DNA of 46,641 bases, from contig JALWFY010000111.1 in the NCBI GenBank assembly GCA_027013815.1, positions 1 to 46,641 of the forward strand, given 5' to 3'. The notes beneath the pieces are model-generated. The model was given only the letters and a program-made list of their open reading frames with translations, did no database searches and had not been told where the DNA came from. This document shows, one piece after another, positions 1-8,015 of this stretch. Both the position numbers and the translations under genes were made by a program. Each line of letters opens with the position of its first letter. Position 1 is the first letter of the stretch. The stretch is from Desulfohalobiaceae bacterium. GTDB taxonomy: Bacteria > Desulfobacterota > Desulfovibrionia > Desulfovibrionales > Desulfothermaceae.

Positions 1-145
1 GCAATTTATTGGATTCAAGTATCATTTTAGGGCCTTGTAGGGCATTTCTCAATTCATGGACAAATCCACCTATTAGATAATTTTCTGTAAGTTCCCTATC
101 CTTTTCTATGAGTCTACTAATACCCTCCCTTGAGCCAGGGTATAA
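1..145 (-). CDS. Histidine-kinase-like ORF, partial, no normal start codon
   Basis: On the minus strand a reading frame is open from a TGA at 146-148 to the window edge. Its translation includes FVHELRNALQGPKM, which resembles the phospho-acceptor H-box of HisKA histidine kinases (H-E-L-R-N). The frame overlaps the last ~40 bases of the ABC ATPase gene. No ATG, GTG or TTG lies between the TGA and the H-box; only ATT (121-119) and ATA (109-107) are available, near an AGGGAGGG at 123-130. Either a rare start, a frameshift from the ATPase gene, or a sequence error is implied. The assignment rests on about 35 residues. Confidence 0.45.
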
Positions 146-903
146 TCAGGAACAAATACCTTACTGCCCCTATCCTCAAACACCACTACAGTGGTATCAT
201 AGACAGTTTCAATAACGTCCTCTCTCATTATCTCTTTTGTGGGACCATTAAATGCAATCCTACCCTGTTTTAAAAACAAGGACTTATTACAAAATCCATA
301 AGCCATATTTATATCATGAACTGCCATTACTATGGTCTTGCCATGCTCTTGGTTTAAAGACTTCAATAAATTTAGTATCTGTTTTTGATAATAAATATCT
401 AAGTTGGATACAGGTTCATCAAGAAGCAGAATTTCACTGTCCTGGGCAAGGCAAGTGGCTATAGCAACCCTCTGTCTCTCACCTCCAGACAACTCAGTCA
501 GTTTTCTATGTGCAATATCACTAATTTCCACTAGTTCCATGGCCCTGAGCACAACTTCTTTATCCTTTTCAGAACCCTGGCCAAGATAACCTATGTATGG
601 GAACCTCCCTGCCATAACTGTCTCATATACACTAAAAGGGAAATAAACTGGTACATTCTGAGGTATATAACTAAGTAATCTGGCCCTTTGTCTGGTTGAA
701 TATTCCCTAACATCTCTCCCTTTGATAGTAACACTTCCATAGGTGGGATTCAAGATGCCGTTTATTAACTTTAATAAGGTACTCTTCCCACTTCCATTTG
801 GTCCAAGTATACCTAGGAAATCACCTTTATCTATTTTTAGATCTATTTGTTCTAAAATCTCCTTTTTCCCATAGGAAAAAGACAGACTTTTTAAGCTTAT
901 CAT
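106..903 (-). CDS. ABC transporter ATP-binding protein (cobalamin/iron-siderophore type)
   Basis: A 265-residue ATPase of the FecE/BtuD kind that would power uptake of cobalamin, haem or ferric siderophore at the inner membrane. Visible motifs are Walker A GPNGSGKST near residue 35, the signature LSGGERQR near 140, Walker B ILLLDEP near 157 and a switch histidine in AVHDINMAYG near 195. The length is normal for the family. It starts 26 bases after the periplasmic binding protein gene, so the two are surely co-transcribed. The permease gene usually found in such operons is not between or immediately before them. The substrate cannot be fixed from sequence alone. Confidence 0.9.
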   Translation of the reverse strand: MISLKSLSFSYGKKEILEQIDLKIDKGDFLGILGPNGSGKSTLLKLINGILNPTYGSVTIKGRDVREYSTRQRARLLSYIPQNVPVYFPFSVYETVMAGRFPYIGYLGQGSEKDKEVVLRAMELVEISDIAHRKLTELSGGERQRVAIATCLAQDSEILLLDEPVSNLDIYYQKQILNLLKSLNQEHGKTIVMAVHDINMAYGFCNKSLFLKQGRIAFNGPTKEIMREDVIETVYDTTVVVFEDRGSKVFVPDYTLAQGRVLVDS

Positions 904-929
904 TTCATAGGGTCTCTTAATCTATTCAT

Positions 930-1787
930 TCAATGGGTCTGGTAGAGGTAATGCATAAAAGTTTTGGCTATTAAGACAATCCTAGGTCCTGGAATAGTCA
1001 TATATGGTGCATTTAACACATATATTTTCCTGTGTCTAACTGCCCCAACGTCACCGAGCTCAGACCAAAGGTTCCATGCCTTCTTGGGATCATTACTTAT
1101 TTCCATACTAGTAGTCTCAAATATCATATCTGGATTTCTGGCAAGTATCTCTTCAACAGACACCCTTGCATATGGCTTTTTTAAATCATTAAACACATTT
1201 ATCCCACCACACCTACTTAAAATCTCTCCTAAAAAACTCTTGGGCCCTGCCACCCACACATCCCTTAGCCTATTTACCTCCCTATATACAACCAGAAGAA
1301 CCCTTGGCCTTTTTGCACTATATTTTTTAGCAACAACCCTGTTTAGTCCCTCTTCTATCCTAGCAACCAATTTTTTGGCCCTAAGGGGAACCCCTAAGAC
1401 CTCACCAATTCGTAGGATAGAATCATATATATTAGAGATAGAATCAAAATTTACTTCAACTATACGTACTCCAATCTTTCTGCAATATTTTTTTACTTTA
1501 TTATCAGTCTTTAAAACCACTGCCATTGTAGGCCTTAACTCTGAAATCTTCTCTAGGTCAGGATTAAAATCACCACCAATATGGACCTTTTTTGTTGCCT
1601 CAGGGGGATAGGTACAAAAGTTCGTTACTCCTACCACTAAGTCTCCGCAACCAAGGGCAAACAGGATCTCTGTGGCAGACGGAGTAGTAGATATTATCCT
1701 TTCTCTACCATATGCATTGGTCAAGGGATAGGACAACAGACCGATCAAACAAAAAAAGAACCACCTTTTATTTAAAACTAAATACAT
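930..1787 (-). CDS. Periplasmic substrate-binding protein, BtuF/FepB-like
   Basis: A 285-residue binding protein. The first ~25 residues (basic start, FFFCLIGLLSYPL, then NAYG) look like a Sec signal peptide without a lipobox cysteine, so the mature protein is probably soluble in the periplasm. RIISTTPSATEILFALG followed by VVGVTNFCTYPPEA is the typical N-terminal lobe of BtuF-class cobalamin or siderophore receptors, and the closing lobe ends with PGPRIVLIAKTF. It is the first gene of the visible operon and is followed by the ATPase. No B12-riboswitch core was recognised upstream, so B12 over iron is not established. Confidence 0.87.
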   Translation of the reverse strand: MYLVLNKRWFFFCLIGLLSYPLTNAYGRERIISTTPSATEILFALGCGDLVVGVTNFCTYPPEATKKVHIGGDFNPDLEKISELRPTMAVVLKTDNKVKKYCRKIGVRIVEVNFDSISNIYDSILRIGEVLGVPLRAKKLVARIEEGLNRVVAKKYSAKRPRVLLVVYREVNRLRDVWVAGPKSFLGEILSRCGGINVFNDLKKPYARVSVEEILARNPDMIFETTSMEISNDPKKAWNLWSELGDVGAVRHRKIYVLNAPYMTIPGPRIVLIAKTFMHYLYQTH

Positions 1788-2089
1788 AGATCAGGCCATT
1801 AGTGGATATCAATTGGTTTAAATGCAGATTTATATTCTAAGAAATAATATTTTTATCTTGCTCATATCAAAAATAAATTCATTATACAAGCCCATATTGG
1901 ACACGACAAAGAGGCTGTTGTTATATCCTTTTAGGATTATAAAAAAATGATTCTCCCCAAAAAGAATTTAATTGATTTTTTAAGAAAATCTCCACTGTCC
2001 AAGTCTGGGATAGATTTTTCTACACTTCATCAAGAAAATAAACCACGTGATATAGATGTAGTATTATGAAATATCTTATTAATACCTAG
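1788..2089. other. Intergenic region, AT-rich
   Basis: About 300 bases upstream of the binding-protein gene. It should hold that operon's promoter. A small inverted repeat (TATATCC-TTTTA-GGATTATA, near 1922-1940) is visible. No riboswitch, tRNA or convincing coding frame was recognised. Confidence 0.5.
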
Positions 2090-2272
2090 GTGATTGAAGA
2101 GGTTATCGAACCTAAGTCAAATCTTAAGGTTCTTAGGTGGCTGGAAAAGCACAATGAAAATCAATTTTATATAAGATATTGTTTAGTATTATTATTTTCA
2201 TTCATGTTGATTGCCTACTATACTTTAGGTCAAAATGAATTTGATTCAAATAACTACAATTCAAGTGTATAA
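2090..2272 (+). CDS. Possible small membrane protein
   Basis: A 60-codon frame with a GTG start. It has a charged N-terminal half (residues 1-28) and one clear hydrophobic stretch, YCLVLLFSFMLIAYYTL, near residues 30-46, followed by an Asn-rich tail. No good ribosome-binding site precedes it and no family is recognised. It may be a single-pass membrane peptide or a chance ORF. Confidence 0.25.
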   Translation: MIEEVIEPKSNLKVLRWLEKHNENQFYIRYCLVLLFSFMLIAYYTLGQNEFDSNNYNSSV

Positions 2273-2290
2273 GACAATATTGTGTTGTTT

Positions 2291-2803
2291 TTATGGATTA
2301 TCCCCAGAATAAGTGGGGGCTGCCTTTGGTGCTTTTCCTTTTTTTACTTCATGATAATATGCATAAGTCATTGGCTCTCCTTCTGTCATTATTTCACTTC
2401 CAACTAGTTTACCTATGAAAATAGTGTGGGTGCCACAATTTACCTCATTGATTACATTTGCCTCTAAATAGGCTACAGTATGATCTAGGACTATTGGGGA
2501 ACTAGTTGTTTCTAACTTGTATTTGATTTCTTTAAATTTATCTATATCCCTTCCTGACCTAAAACCAAAATTACCAATAAAGGTCATAGGTGCATCTTTT
2601 GACAGTATTTGTATAGAAAATACCTTACTATAGGTGATATATTCATGGGTCAAGTTCTGTTTATTTATACTGACTGCTATAGTAGGTGGATTTGAGGTGA
2701 TTTGAAAAACAGTATTTGCAATCTGGGCATTTATCTCTTTTTCCTTTACTGAACCTACTATATATAATCCATACTGCAGTTTATAAAGTGCATTTGATCC
2801 CAT
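2291..2803 (-). CDS. Flavin reductase-like FMN-binding protein (flavoredoxin/Hrb N-domain type)
   Basis: A 170-residue protein of the flavin-reductase-like (split-barrel FMN-binding) family. The opening GSNALYKLQYGLYIVGS, the central NPPTIAVSINKQNLTHEYI and NFGFRSGRDIDKF are typical of flavoredoxins and of the N-terminal half of high-molecular-weight rubredoxin (Hrb), which passes NAD(P)H electrons to rubredoxin and flavodiiron proteins. The C-terminal rubredoxin domain of Hrb is absent: the protein stops after KKGKAPKAAPTYSGDNP, about where the linker would begin. It could therefore work with the separate rubredoxins encoded at 12.7-13.1 kb. That partnership is inference. A ribosome-binding site (GGGGGAG) precedes the ATG. 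Confidence 0.85.
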   Translation of the reverse strand: MGSNALYKLQYGLYIVGSVKEKEINAQIANTVFQITSNPPTIAVSINKQNLTHEYITYSKVFSIQILSKDAPMTFIGNFGFRSGRDIDKFKEIKYKLETTSSPIVLDHTVAYLEANVINEVNCGTHTIFIGKLVGSEIMTEGEPMTYAYYHEVKKGKAPKAAPTYSGDNP

Positions 2804-2994
2804 TTTTTCTCCCCCTTATAAAATTTTTTAAAGACCCAATCTCAATTTAAATTAAAAAACAAAAAATAATAAAATCAACAAATAAAAAATTATTTTAAAA
2901 AATGCCCTCCTACGACCTTGGTTAGCATAAGGATATTGTATTAAATAAACCCTTATTAATTGTGTAGCATGATTTGGAAATGTAAAATAGAATA

Positions 2995-3021
2995 GGATCT
3001 CCTCTTAATCCCAGGAGACCC
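2995..3021 (-). terminator. Likely terminator after hcp
   Basis: On the minus strand, GGGTCTCCT pairs with AGGAGATCC (one G-T pair) around a 9-base loop. It lies 26 bases past the hcp stop and is followed by TATTCTATTTT. Confidence 0.6.
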
Positions 3022-3046
3022 TATCTATCATTTATACCTAATCTAT

Positions 3047-4705
3047 TTATTTACCCTGCATCATGGCTTCTATATCTTGCTTTACGTCCCCTATTGGCTT
3101 TAGGTCAAATTTTTCCACTAGGACCTTGGCTACATTAGGAGACAAAAATCCTGGCAAGGTAGGTCCAAGCCTAATCCCCTTAACACCAAGATACAAGAGT
3201 GCCAAAAGGACTGTTACTGCCTTTTGCTCATACCATCCAATATCAAAAGAGATAGGAAGATCATTTATATCCTGTACCCCAAAGACCTCTTTTAATTTCA
3301 GTGCAATTACAGCCAAGGAATAACAATCATTACACTGTCCTGCGTCCAATATCCTTGGGATACCTCCAATATCTCCAAGGTCCAGCTTATTGTATCTGTA
3401 CTTTGCACAGCCAGCAGTCAAGATCACTGTATCTTTTGGAAGATTCTTGGCAACCTCTGTAAAGTATTCCCTTTTTTTCTGCCTGCCATCACAACCTGCC
3501 ATTACAATAAATCTCTTAATGGCCCCTGATTTAACTGCGTCTACTACCTTATCTGCAAGGGCAAGGACCTGGTTCCTTGCAAATCCTCCAATTATTTTTT
3601 TGTCCTCTAATGAGGTTGGGGGAGGACAAGATTTTGCACGTTCAATGACCTTGGAAAAGTCCTTGGATCCTCCCTTTGGCCTATCTTCAATATGGACTGC
3701 ACCAGGATAGTTTACCACCCCTGTGGTAAATAGTCTGTCTAAATAGTTTCCCCTAACAGGAATAAGACAATTTGTGGTCAAGATAATTGGTCCATTAAAG
3801 GACTCAAATTCCTTGTTTTGGTGCCACCATGAACTCCCATAATTACCAACAAAATGATCGTATTTCTTAAATGCTGGATAATAATGGGCAGGCAGCATCT
3901 CACCATGGGTATACACGTCAATACCAGTGCCCTTTGTCTGTTCAAGTAGCTCTTCCAGGTCTTTTAAATCATGACCACTTATCAATATACCAGGATTGTT
4001 TCTAACACCTAGATATACCTCTGTAATCTCAGGATGTCCATAAGTAGATGTGTTTGCCTCATCTAACAGGGCCATTGTCTTAACACCATATTCCCCAGTC
4101 TTTAATACAAGATTAAACAACTCATCTCCAGATAGATCCTCTGTTACTGCTGCCATTGCCTCAAAAATAAAATCATAAATATCAGGATCTTTATATCCAA
4201 GTATAGCAGCATGGTCTGCATATGCAGCAATTCCCTTCACCCCATAAGTTATAATCTGTTTTAAGGAACGAGCATCTTCATCCTTTATACGTAACCAACC
4301 TGCCTCTTTTGCCTTTTCATAAAAATCTTCGGGATTATCACTATACCAAGTAGCAGCATCATCTAATGGACCATCAAATTCCTTTCCATATTTTTCTTTG
4401 TATGCCTGTAGGAATTTTGCCTTTAGGTCATCCCTCACCTTAAGGGCGTCTTTAATCCATTTCTCAAACCTCTTATTGTCCCATCCAACATTTGTAATAG
4501 TGCTAAATAGGGCCTCGCATACAAACCTACCTACGCTCTCATCTACCTGACCAAACTCCTTAAACTTTTTTGCATAAATAGATATTCCTTCTACTAAATA
4601 AATGAGTAAGTCTTGAAGGTTTGCAGTATCCTCTGGTTTTCCACACACGCCCTTTTTGGTACAACCTGTGTTTTTTGCAGTTTCTTGACATTGATTACAA
4701 AACAT
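3047..4705 (-). CDS. hcp: Hydroxylamine reductase / hybrid cluster protein
   Basis: A 552-residue hybrid cluster protein (prismane). It contains an iron-sulfur cluster and a hybrid Fe-S-O cluster, and reduces NO or hydroxylamine in the cytoplasm. The N-terminal cysteines C3, C6, C15 and C21 ([23 protein letters not shown]) are the anaerobe-type cluster motif. Downstream ligands include the [44 protein letters not shown] and [10 protein letters not shown] blocks. Length is normal. It is third in a cluster after an HD/zinc-ribbon protein and a two-cluster ferredoxin-like protein. A perfect TTGAC-CCAT-GTCAA palindrome 76 bases before its ATG suggests control by an HcpR-type nitrosative stress regulator. 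Confidence 0.97.
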   Translation of the reverse strand: MFCNQCQETAKNTGCTKKGVCGKPEDTANLQDLLIYLVEGISIYAKKFKEFGQVDESVGRFVCEALFSTITNVGWDNKRFEKWIKDALKVRDDLKAKFLQAYKEKYGKEFDGPLDDAATWYSDNPEDFYEKAKEAGWLRIKDEDARSLKQIITYGVKGIAAYADHAAILGYKDPDIYDFIFEAMAAVTEDLSGDELFNLVLKTGEYGVKTMALLDEANTSTYGHPEITEVYLGVRNNPGILISGHDLKDLEELLEQTKGTGIDVYTHGEMLPAHYYPAFKKYDHFVGNYGSSWWHQNKEFESFNGPIILTTNCLIPVRGNYLDRLFTTGVVNYPGAVHIEDRPKGGSKDFSKVIERAKSCPPPTSLEDKKIIGGFARNQVLALADKVVDAVKSGAIKRFIVMAGCDGRQKKREYFTEVAKNLPKDTVILTAGCAKYRYNKLDLGDIGGIPRILDAGQCNDCYSLAVIALKLKEVFGVQDINDLPISFDIGWYEQKAVTVLLALLYLGVKGIRLGPTLPGFLSPNVAKVLVEKFDLKPIGDVKQDIEAMMQGK

Positions 4706-4780
4706 AACAAACTCCTTTTGTTTTTAAGGTTAATTTTTTATCTTTTTGCTCTTCATAAAACATATATAAAAGCTAAGCCC

Positions 4781-4794
4781 TTGACCCATGTCAA
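4781..4794. promoter_or_regulatory. HcpR-type palindrome upstream of hcp
   Basis: TTGACCCATGTCAA is a perfect inverted repeat (TTGAC-N4-GTCAA) in the 100-base gap before hcp. It fits the CRP/FNR-family HcpR operator reported upstream of hcp in sulfate reducers. It implies that hcp has a promoter of its own in addition to read-through from the genes ahead of it. Confidence 0.65.
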
Positions 4795-4805
4795 TTTGCC
4801 TTAGT

Positions 4806-5498
4806 TTACCCAACAATATTTCCCTTAGGATCAATAACTATCTGTTTTATCTTATAATTTTTATCACTTTTTTCCATACCTTTTTTCACTATAACAGGTA
4901 GACTACTACAACATGGGACTGTCATAATAGCCACTGTAACAGAATTTATTTCATTTTTTAAAAATATATGTTTGAATTTTTCTACATATTCTTCTTTATT
5001 GTCAAACTTTGGACATCCAATCATAACCACCTTCCCTGGGAGCATATCTTTATGGAGATTGGGATATGCAACTGCAACACAATCCGCCATGACTAGTAAG
5101 TCACTATTTTTTAAAAATGGTGCATGGGGAGGAATTAACTTTATCTGAACAGGCCAATGACCTAGACTAGATTGCACCCCTTGTGTTTGAGTTGGTGTAG
5201 GTGCATCTAATATCTGCACCTGAGTAGAAGGACATCCACATTCCAATCTTTCCCTTGATTTAAGATATTCTTCCACAGCCTGTTCATCAAAGTCCTCTGC
5301 CTCTCTTTCTACTATCCTGATTGCATCATTTGGACATTCCCCAAGACAAGCACCCAATCCATCACAATACTTTTCAGCAACAAGCCTTGCCTTTCCATCT
5401 ATTATCTGGATAGCCCCTTCTTCGCACGCAGGGACGCACTGTCCACAACCATCACATCTTTCCTCATCTATTTCTATAATCTTCCTAAGTACCTTCAT
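4806..5498 (-). CDS. Two-cluster ferredoxin-like iron-sulfur protein, hcp partner
   Basis: A 230-residue cytoplasmic protein. Residues ~10-70 form a bacterial ferredoxin fold with CDGCGQCVPAC and CDGLGACLGEC motifs for two [4Fe-4S] clusters. The remaining ~150 residues contain further cysteines (ECGCPS, IGCPKFD, VPCCSSLP) that may bind another cofactor. Proteins of this layout are commonly encoded next to hcp in anaerobes and probably donate electrons to it; that role is inference. It starts 4 bases after the HD-domain gene stop, so translation is coupled, and it lies 100 bases before hcp. Confidence 0.85.
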   Translation of the reverse strand: MKVLRKIIEIDEERCDGCGQCVPACEEGAIQIIDGKARLVAEKYCDGLGACLGECPNDAIRIVEREAEDFDEQAVEEYLKSRERLECGCPSTQVQILDAPTPTQTQGVQSSLGHWPVQIKLIPPHAPFLKNSDLLVMADCVAVAYPNLHKDMLPGKVVMIGCPKFDNKEEYVEKFKHIFLKNEINSVTVAIMTVPCCSSLPVIVKKGMEKSDKNYKIKQIVIDPKGNIVG

Positions 5499-5502
5499 AA
5501 GA

Positions 5503-6237
5503 TTACTCCTTGTTTAATAATGCTTTTTTAGCCAATTTTTTCCCAGTATTTGTAAAAAATCTTTTTTCTATGATTTGTTCAAGTTTTTCAGGAGAGATTT
5601 CTTGTTTTTTTAATTTTTCTTCTAAATTCACAATAGTATCTGCATCGTATAGGCATTTAAAATTCAAGGTCTCCTCCTCCCTAGGATGATGGTGATGTCC
5701 TATAATATCACAGACCTCTGAGATTAAGGCTTCATCTGCCCCCAGCCTTTTTAATATATCCTCAGCTATACCTGGTCCTAATTCTTCTTGGTAAATAGCA
5801 GCAGATGAATTGTATTTCTTCTCTGCTTCTATTATTCCTATATCATGCAAGTATCCAGATATTATAACTATCCCCATGTCAGCGCCTTCTTCCCTCGCGA
5901 TTTGCTCAGCATATCTTGTTACCTTAACTGCGTGTCCAATCCTCTTAAAATCCCTTCCAAACGCTTTTTTCATCTCTATGGCCACCCTATCTTTTAACAT
6001 CTCTTTTCTCTGGGCAATGAGTTCCGGGGGCAAATTACCAAGACACTGTTCAGCATAAGGACAATATGCAGCACATCCAAAGTCCATCTTTGGGTTTAAG
6101 AATTTATGTCCACAATGTGGGCACCTCCTCATGGTATCGTCCTTAAAAAATTCCACATCTTTTCCACAATTTGGACATTTTACCTCAAATACTGCTGAAT
6201 GGTCCCAAAATTGAGTATCTTGACCTGGACACTTCAT
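5503..6237 (-). CDS. HD-domain protein with N-terminal zinc ribbon
   Basis: A 244-residue protein. The first ~65 residues carry paired cysteines (CPNCGKDVEFF...CPHCGHKF, then CAAYCPYAEQC) suggesting a zinc ribbon plus a further metal site. Residues ~100-200 form an HD phosphohydrolase domain: VTRYAEQIAREEG, the metal-binding HD in SGYLHDIGI, and GHHHHPREEE. It is the first gene of the hcp cluster and is followed without a gap by the ferredoxin-like gene. The substrate (nucleotide or otherwise) is unknown. An FNR-like palindrome lies 83 bases upstream. Confidence 0.8.
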   Translation of the reverse strand: MKCPGQDTQFWDHSAVFEVKCPNCGKDVEFFKDDTMRRCPHCGHKFLNPKMDFGCAAYCPYAEQCLGNLPPELIAQRKEMLKDRVAIEMKKAFGRDFKRIGHAVKVTRYAEQIAREEGADMGIVIISGYLHDIGIIEAEKKYNSSAAIYQEELGPGIAEDILKRLGADEALISEVCDIIGHHHHPREEETLNFKCLYDADTIVNLEEKLKKQEISPEKLEQIIEKRFFTNTGKKLAKKALLNKE

Positions 6238-6319
6238 TTTTCACTCCTTGTGTTCTAATTAATATAAAACCTTTTCCTTGAACTGTTGATCATACCTTAC
6301 CTATTTGATTTGATTTTAC

Positions 6320-6335
6320 TTTGATATAGATCAAA
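6320..6335. promoter_or_regulatory. FNR/HcpR-like palindrome upstream of the HD-ferredoxin-hcp cluster
   Basis: TTTGATATAGATCAAA is a perfect inverted repeat (TTTGAT-N4-ATCAAA) matching the FNR half-site pattern. It is in the only sizeable gap ahead of the cluster, between exonuclease III and the HD gene. Confidence 0.55.
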
Positions 6336-6376
6336 AACAAAAATTTTTTCAAGATCGCTCAAAATCATCCAAAAAA

Positions 6377-7141
6377 TCAACTTATTTCTAATCCTATGGG
6401 ACAATGGTCTGATCCCATAACCTTGTGTTCTATCCATGCTTTTTTCACCCTTGGTAACAATTCCTTGGATACAAAAAAATAGTCTATCCTCCACCCAATG
6501 TTCTTTCCCCTTGCATTAAATCTATAGCTCCACCAGGTATATCTACCTGGATTTTTATCAAATATTCTAAAGGTATCCACATATCCATGGGATATAAATT
6601 TATCTATCCATGCCCTTTCTTCAGGTAAAAAACCAGATCTCTTGGAGTTTTCCTTTGGATTGGCCAGGTCTATTTCAGTATGGGCAGTATTAAAATCTCC
6701 ACCAACTATAATTGGCTTATTTTTTCTTAGTTCTTCAACATATGATAAAAAATAATCATAAAAATCCATCTTAAATCTCAACCTATCATCGTTCATCTGA
6801 CCATTTGGAAAATATACATTAAATAAATAAAAATTTTTGTACTCCAATTGAATAACCCTGCCCTCTCCAGAAAATTTCTGTTCTGGAAATTCAAACAAAA
6901 ATCCCTGAGGTTCTATCTTATAAAACACTGCAACACCAGAATATCCCTTTTTTGTCTTAGACTCATTCCACAAGAGTTTATAACCATTTTTTTTCACAAG
7001 TTCTTTTTTTGGGATCTGATCCAGGGTGGCCTTTACTTCTTGCAGAAGCACTATGTCTGCACCTGAGGTCCCAAGCCATTCCCAAAATCCCTTTTTAATA
7101 ACAGCCCTAAATCCATTTACATTCCAAGAATAAATCTTCAT
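6377..7141 (-). CDS. xthA: Exodeoxyribonuclease III (AP endonuclease)
   Basis: A DNA-repair nuclease of the ExoIII/APE family that cuts at abasic sites and trims 3' ends. Motifs are the opening MKIYSWNVNGFRA, LLQEVKA with the metal-binding Glu, GGDFNTAHTEIDL, WWSYRFNARGKNIGWRIDYFF and the closing GSDHCPIGLEI with the catalytic Asp-His. The start at 7141 is chosen because AAAGGG lies about 6 bases before this ATG; an upstream in-frame TTG would add ten unneeded residues. The 254-residue length is normal. Placement inside the oxidative-defence island suits its role in repairing oxidised DNA. Confidence 0.95.
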   Translation of the reverse strand: MKIYSWNVNGFRAVIKKGFWEWLGTSGADIVLLQEVKATLDQIPKKELVKKNGYKLLWNESKTKKGYSGVAVFYKIEPQGFLFEFPEQKFSGEGRVIQLEYKNFYLFNVYFPNGQMNDDRLRFKMDFYDYFLSYVEELRKNKPIIVGGDFNTAHTEIDLANPKENSKRSGFLPEERAWIDKFISHGYVDTFRIFDKNPGRYTWWSYRFNARGKNIGWRIDYFFVSKELLPRVKKAWIEHKVMGSDHCPIGLEIS

Positions 7142-7299
7142 AAGTGTCCCTTTTGTATAAGAGAAGATCAAGTTGAATTGAAAAAAATTATTATTAGTTA
7201 CAGGGATACATGGCCCAGTAGATATTTGGCGGGAATTAAAGGATAAGTAATATATAATAAAAACAGCTCAAGCCATATATCCCTAACTATCCTGTGATG

Positions 7300-8001
7300 T
7301 TATGGTTTCCAGACCTCCCACACCTTTCCAACTAAATCTGGTCCAGGGGTCAATGTCTTGCCACCTGGTTCCCAACCTGATGGAGTAACCTCTCCTGTCT
7401 TGACCACATGTTGAAACGCCTTTATCTGCCTGAGTAGTTCTTTTGGATTCCTGCCCACCTCAGGGGTCAAGACTTCCATTGCCCTGATATTAAAGTCAGG
7501 GTCTATGATGAATCTGCCCCTAATATCTACCCCTGCATCTTCATCATATACCCCATACACTGTACCTATCTTTCCCCCTGGATCAGATAGGATTGGAAAA
7601 GGAACACCACCATCTAACATCTTGGTAAGTTCCATCTCCTGCCACGTCTTGTGCACAAATCTACTATCTGTACTAATTGCAAGGATTTCCACATTAAGGG
7701 CCTTGAATTCATCATACAGGCTCGCAACCGCAGCCAACTCAGTAGGTCAAACAAAGGTAAAATCCCCTGGATAAAAACAAATTACAATCCATTTCCCCTT
7801 ATAATCTGAGAGCTTAACGGGCTTGAATCCATAACCCTCTATATATGCACTTGTCTCAAAATCCACTGCTTCTTTTCCAACCCTAACTAACATATCTACA
7901 CCCCCTTTTTTTAAATCAATGGCCTCACCTGCCCTATCTCCTCCTTCTGGAATTATTGGCCCTTTTGTTGGGGCCACGCAATCATCTTTTAATCTTCCCA
8001 T
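7300..8001 (-). CDS. Selenocysteine-containing peroxiredoxin (TGA read as Sec)
   Basis: Two frames separated by one TGA make a single AhpC/Prx1-type peroxiredoxin of about 233 residues. The peroxidatic motif, normally FTFVCPTE, reads FTFV-TGA-PTE, so TGA at 7747-7749 sits exactly at the catalytic Cys position (residue 85). Directly after it a hairpin with a GGTT loop forms a bacterial SECIS element. The usual C-terminal resolving motif VCP is VTP ([11 protein letters not shown]), so there is no canonical resolving Cys; Cys8 and Cys75 are the only cysteines noticed. The start at 8001 is chosen because GGAGG lies 8 bases before that ATG, whereas an ATG at 8007 would be only 2 bases away. It lies 14 bases after fprA in the same operon and should reduce peroxides. 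Confidence 0.92.
7719..7735 (-). promoter_or_regulatory. Bacterial SECIS element
   Basis: Eleven bases after the TGA the minus strand reads GGCTGCGGTTGCGAGCC: GGCT pairs with AGCC, GC with GC, with one bulged G, leaving a GGTT apical loop. The loop G-G-T about 17 bases past TGA matches the known bacterial SECIS pattern recognised by SelB. Confidence 0.8.
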
Positions 8002-8015
8002 ATCCATGCCCTCCT

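Noticed and set aside
964-1611. Plus-strand ORF (215 codons) opposite the binding-protein gene
   Set aside because: Shadow of a clear substrate-binding protein; the composition is that of a reversed frame.
1788-2089. Cobalamin riboswitch before the BtuF-like gene
   Set aside because: I looked for the conserved B12-box core on the minus strand and did not find it.
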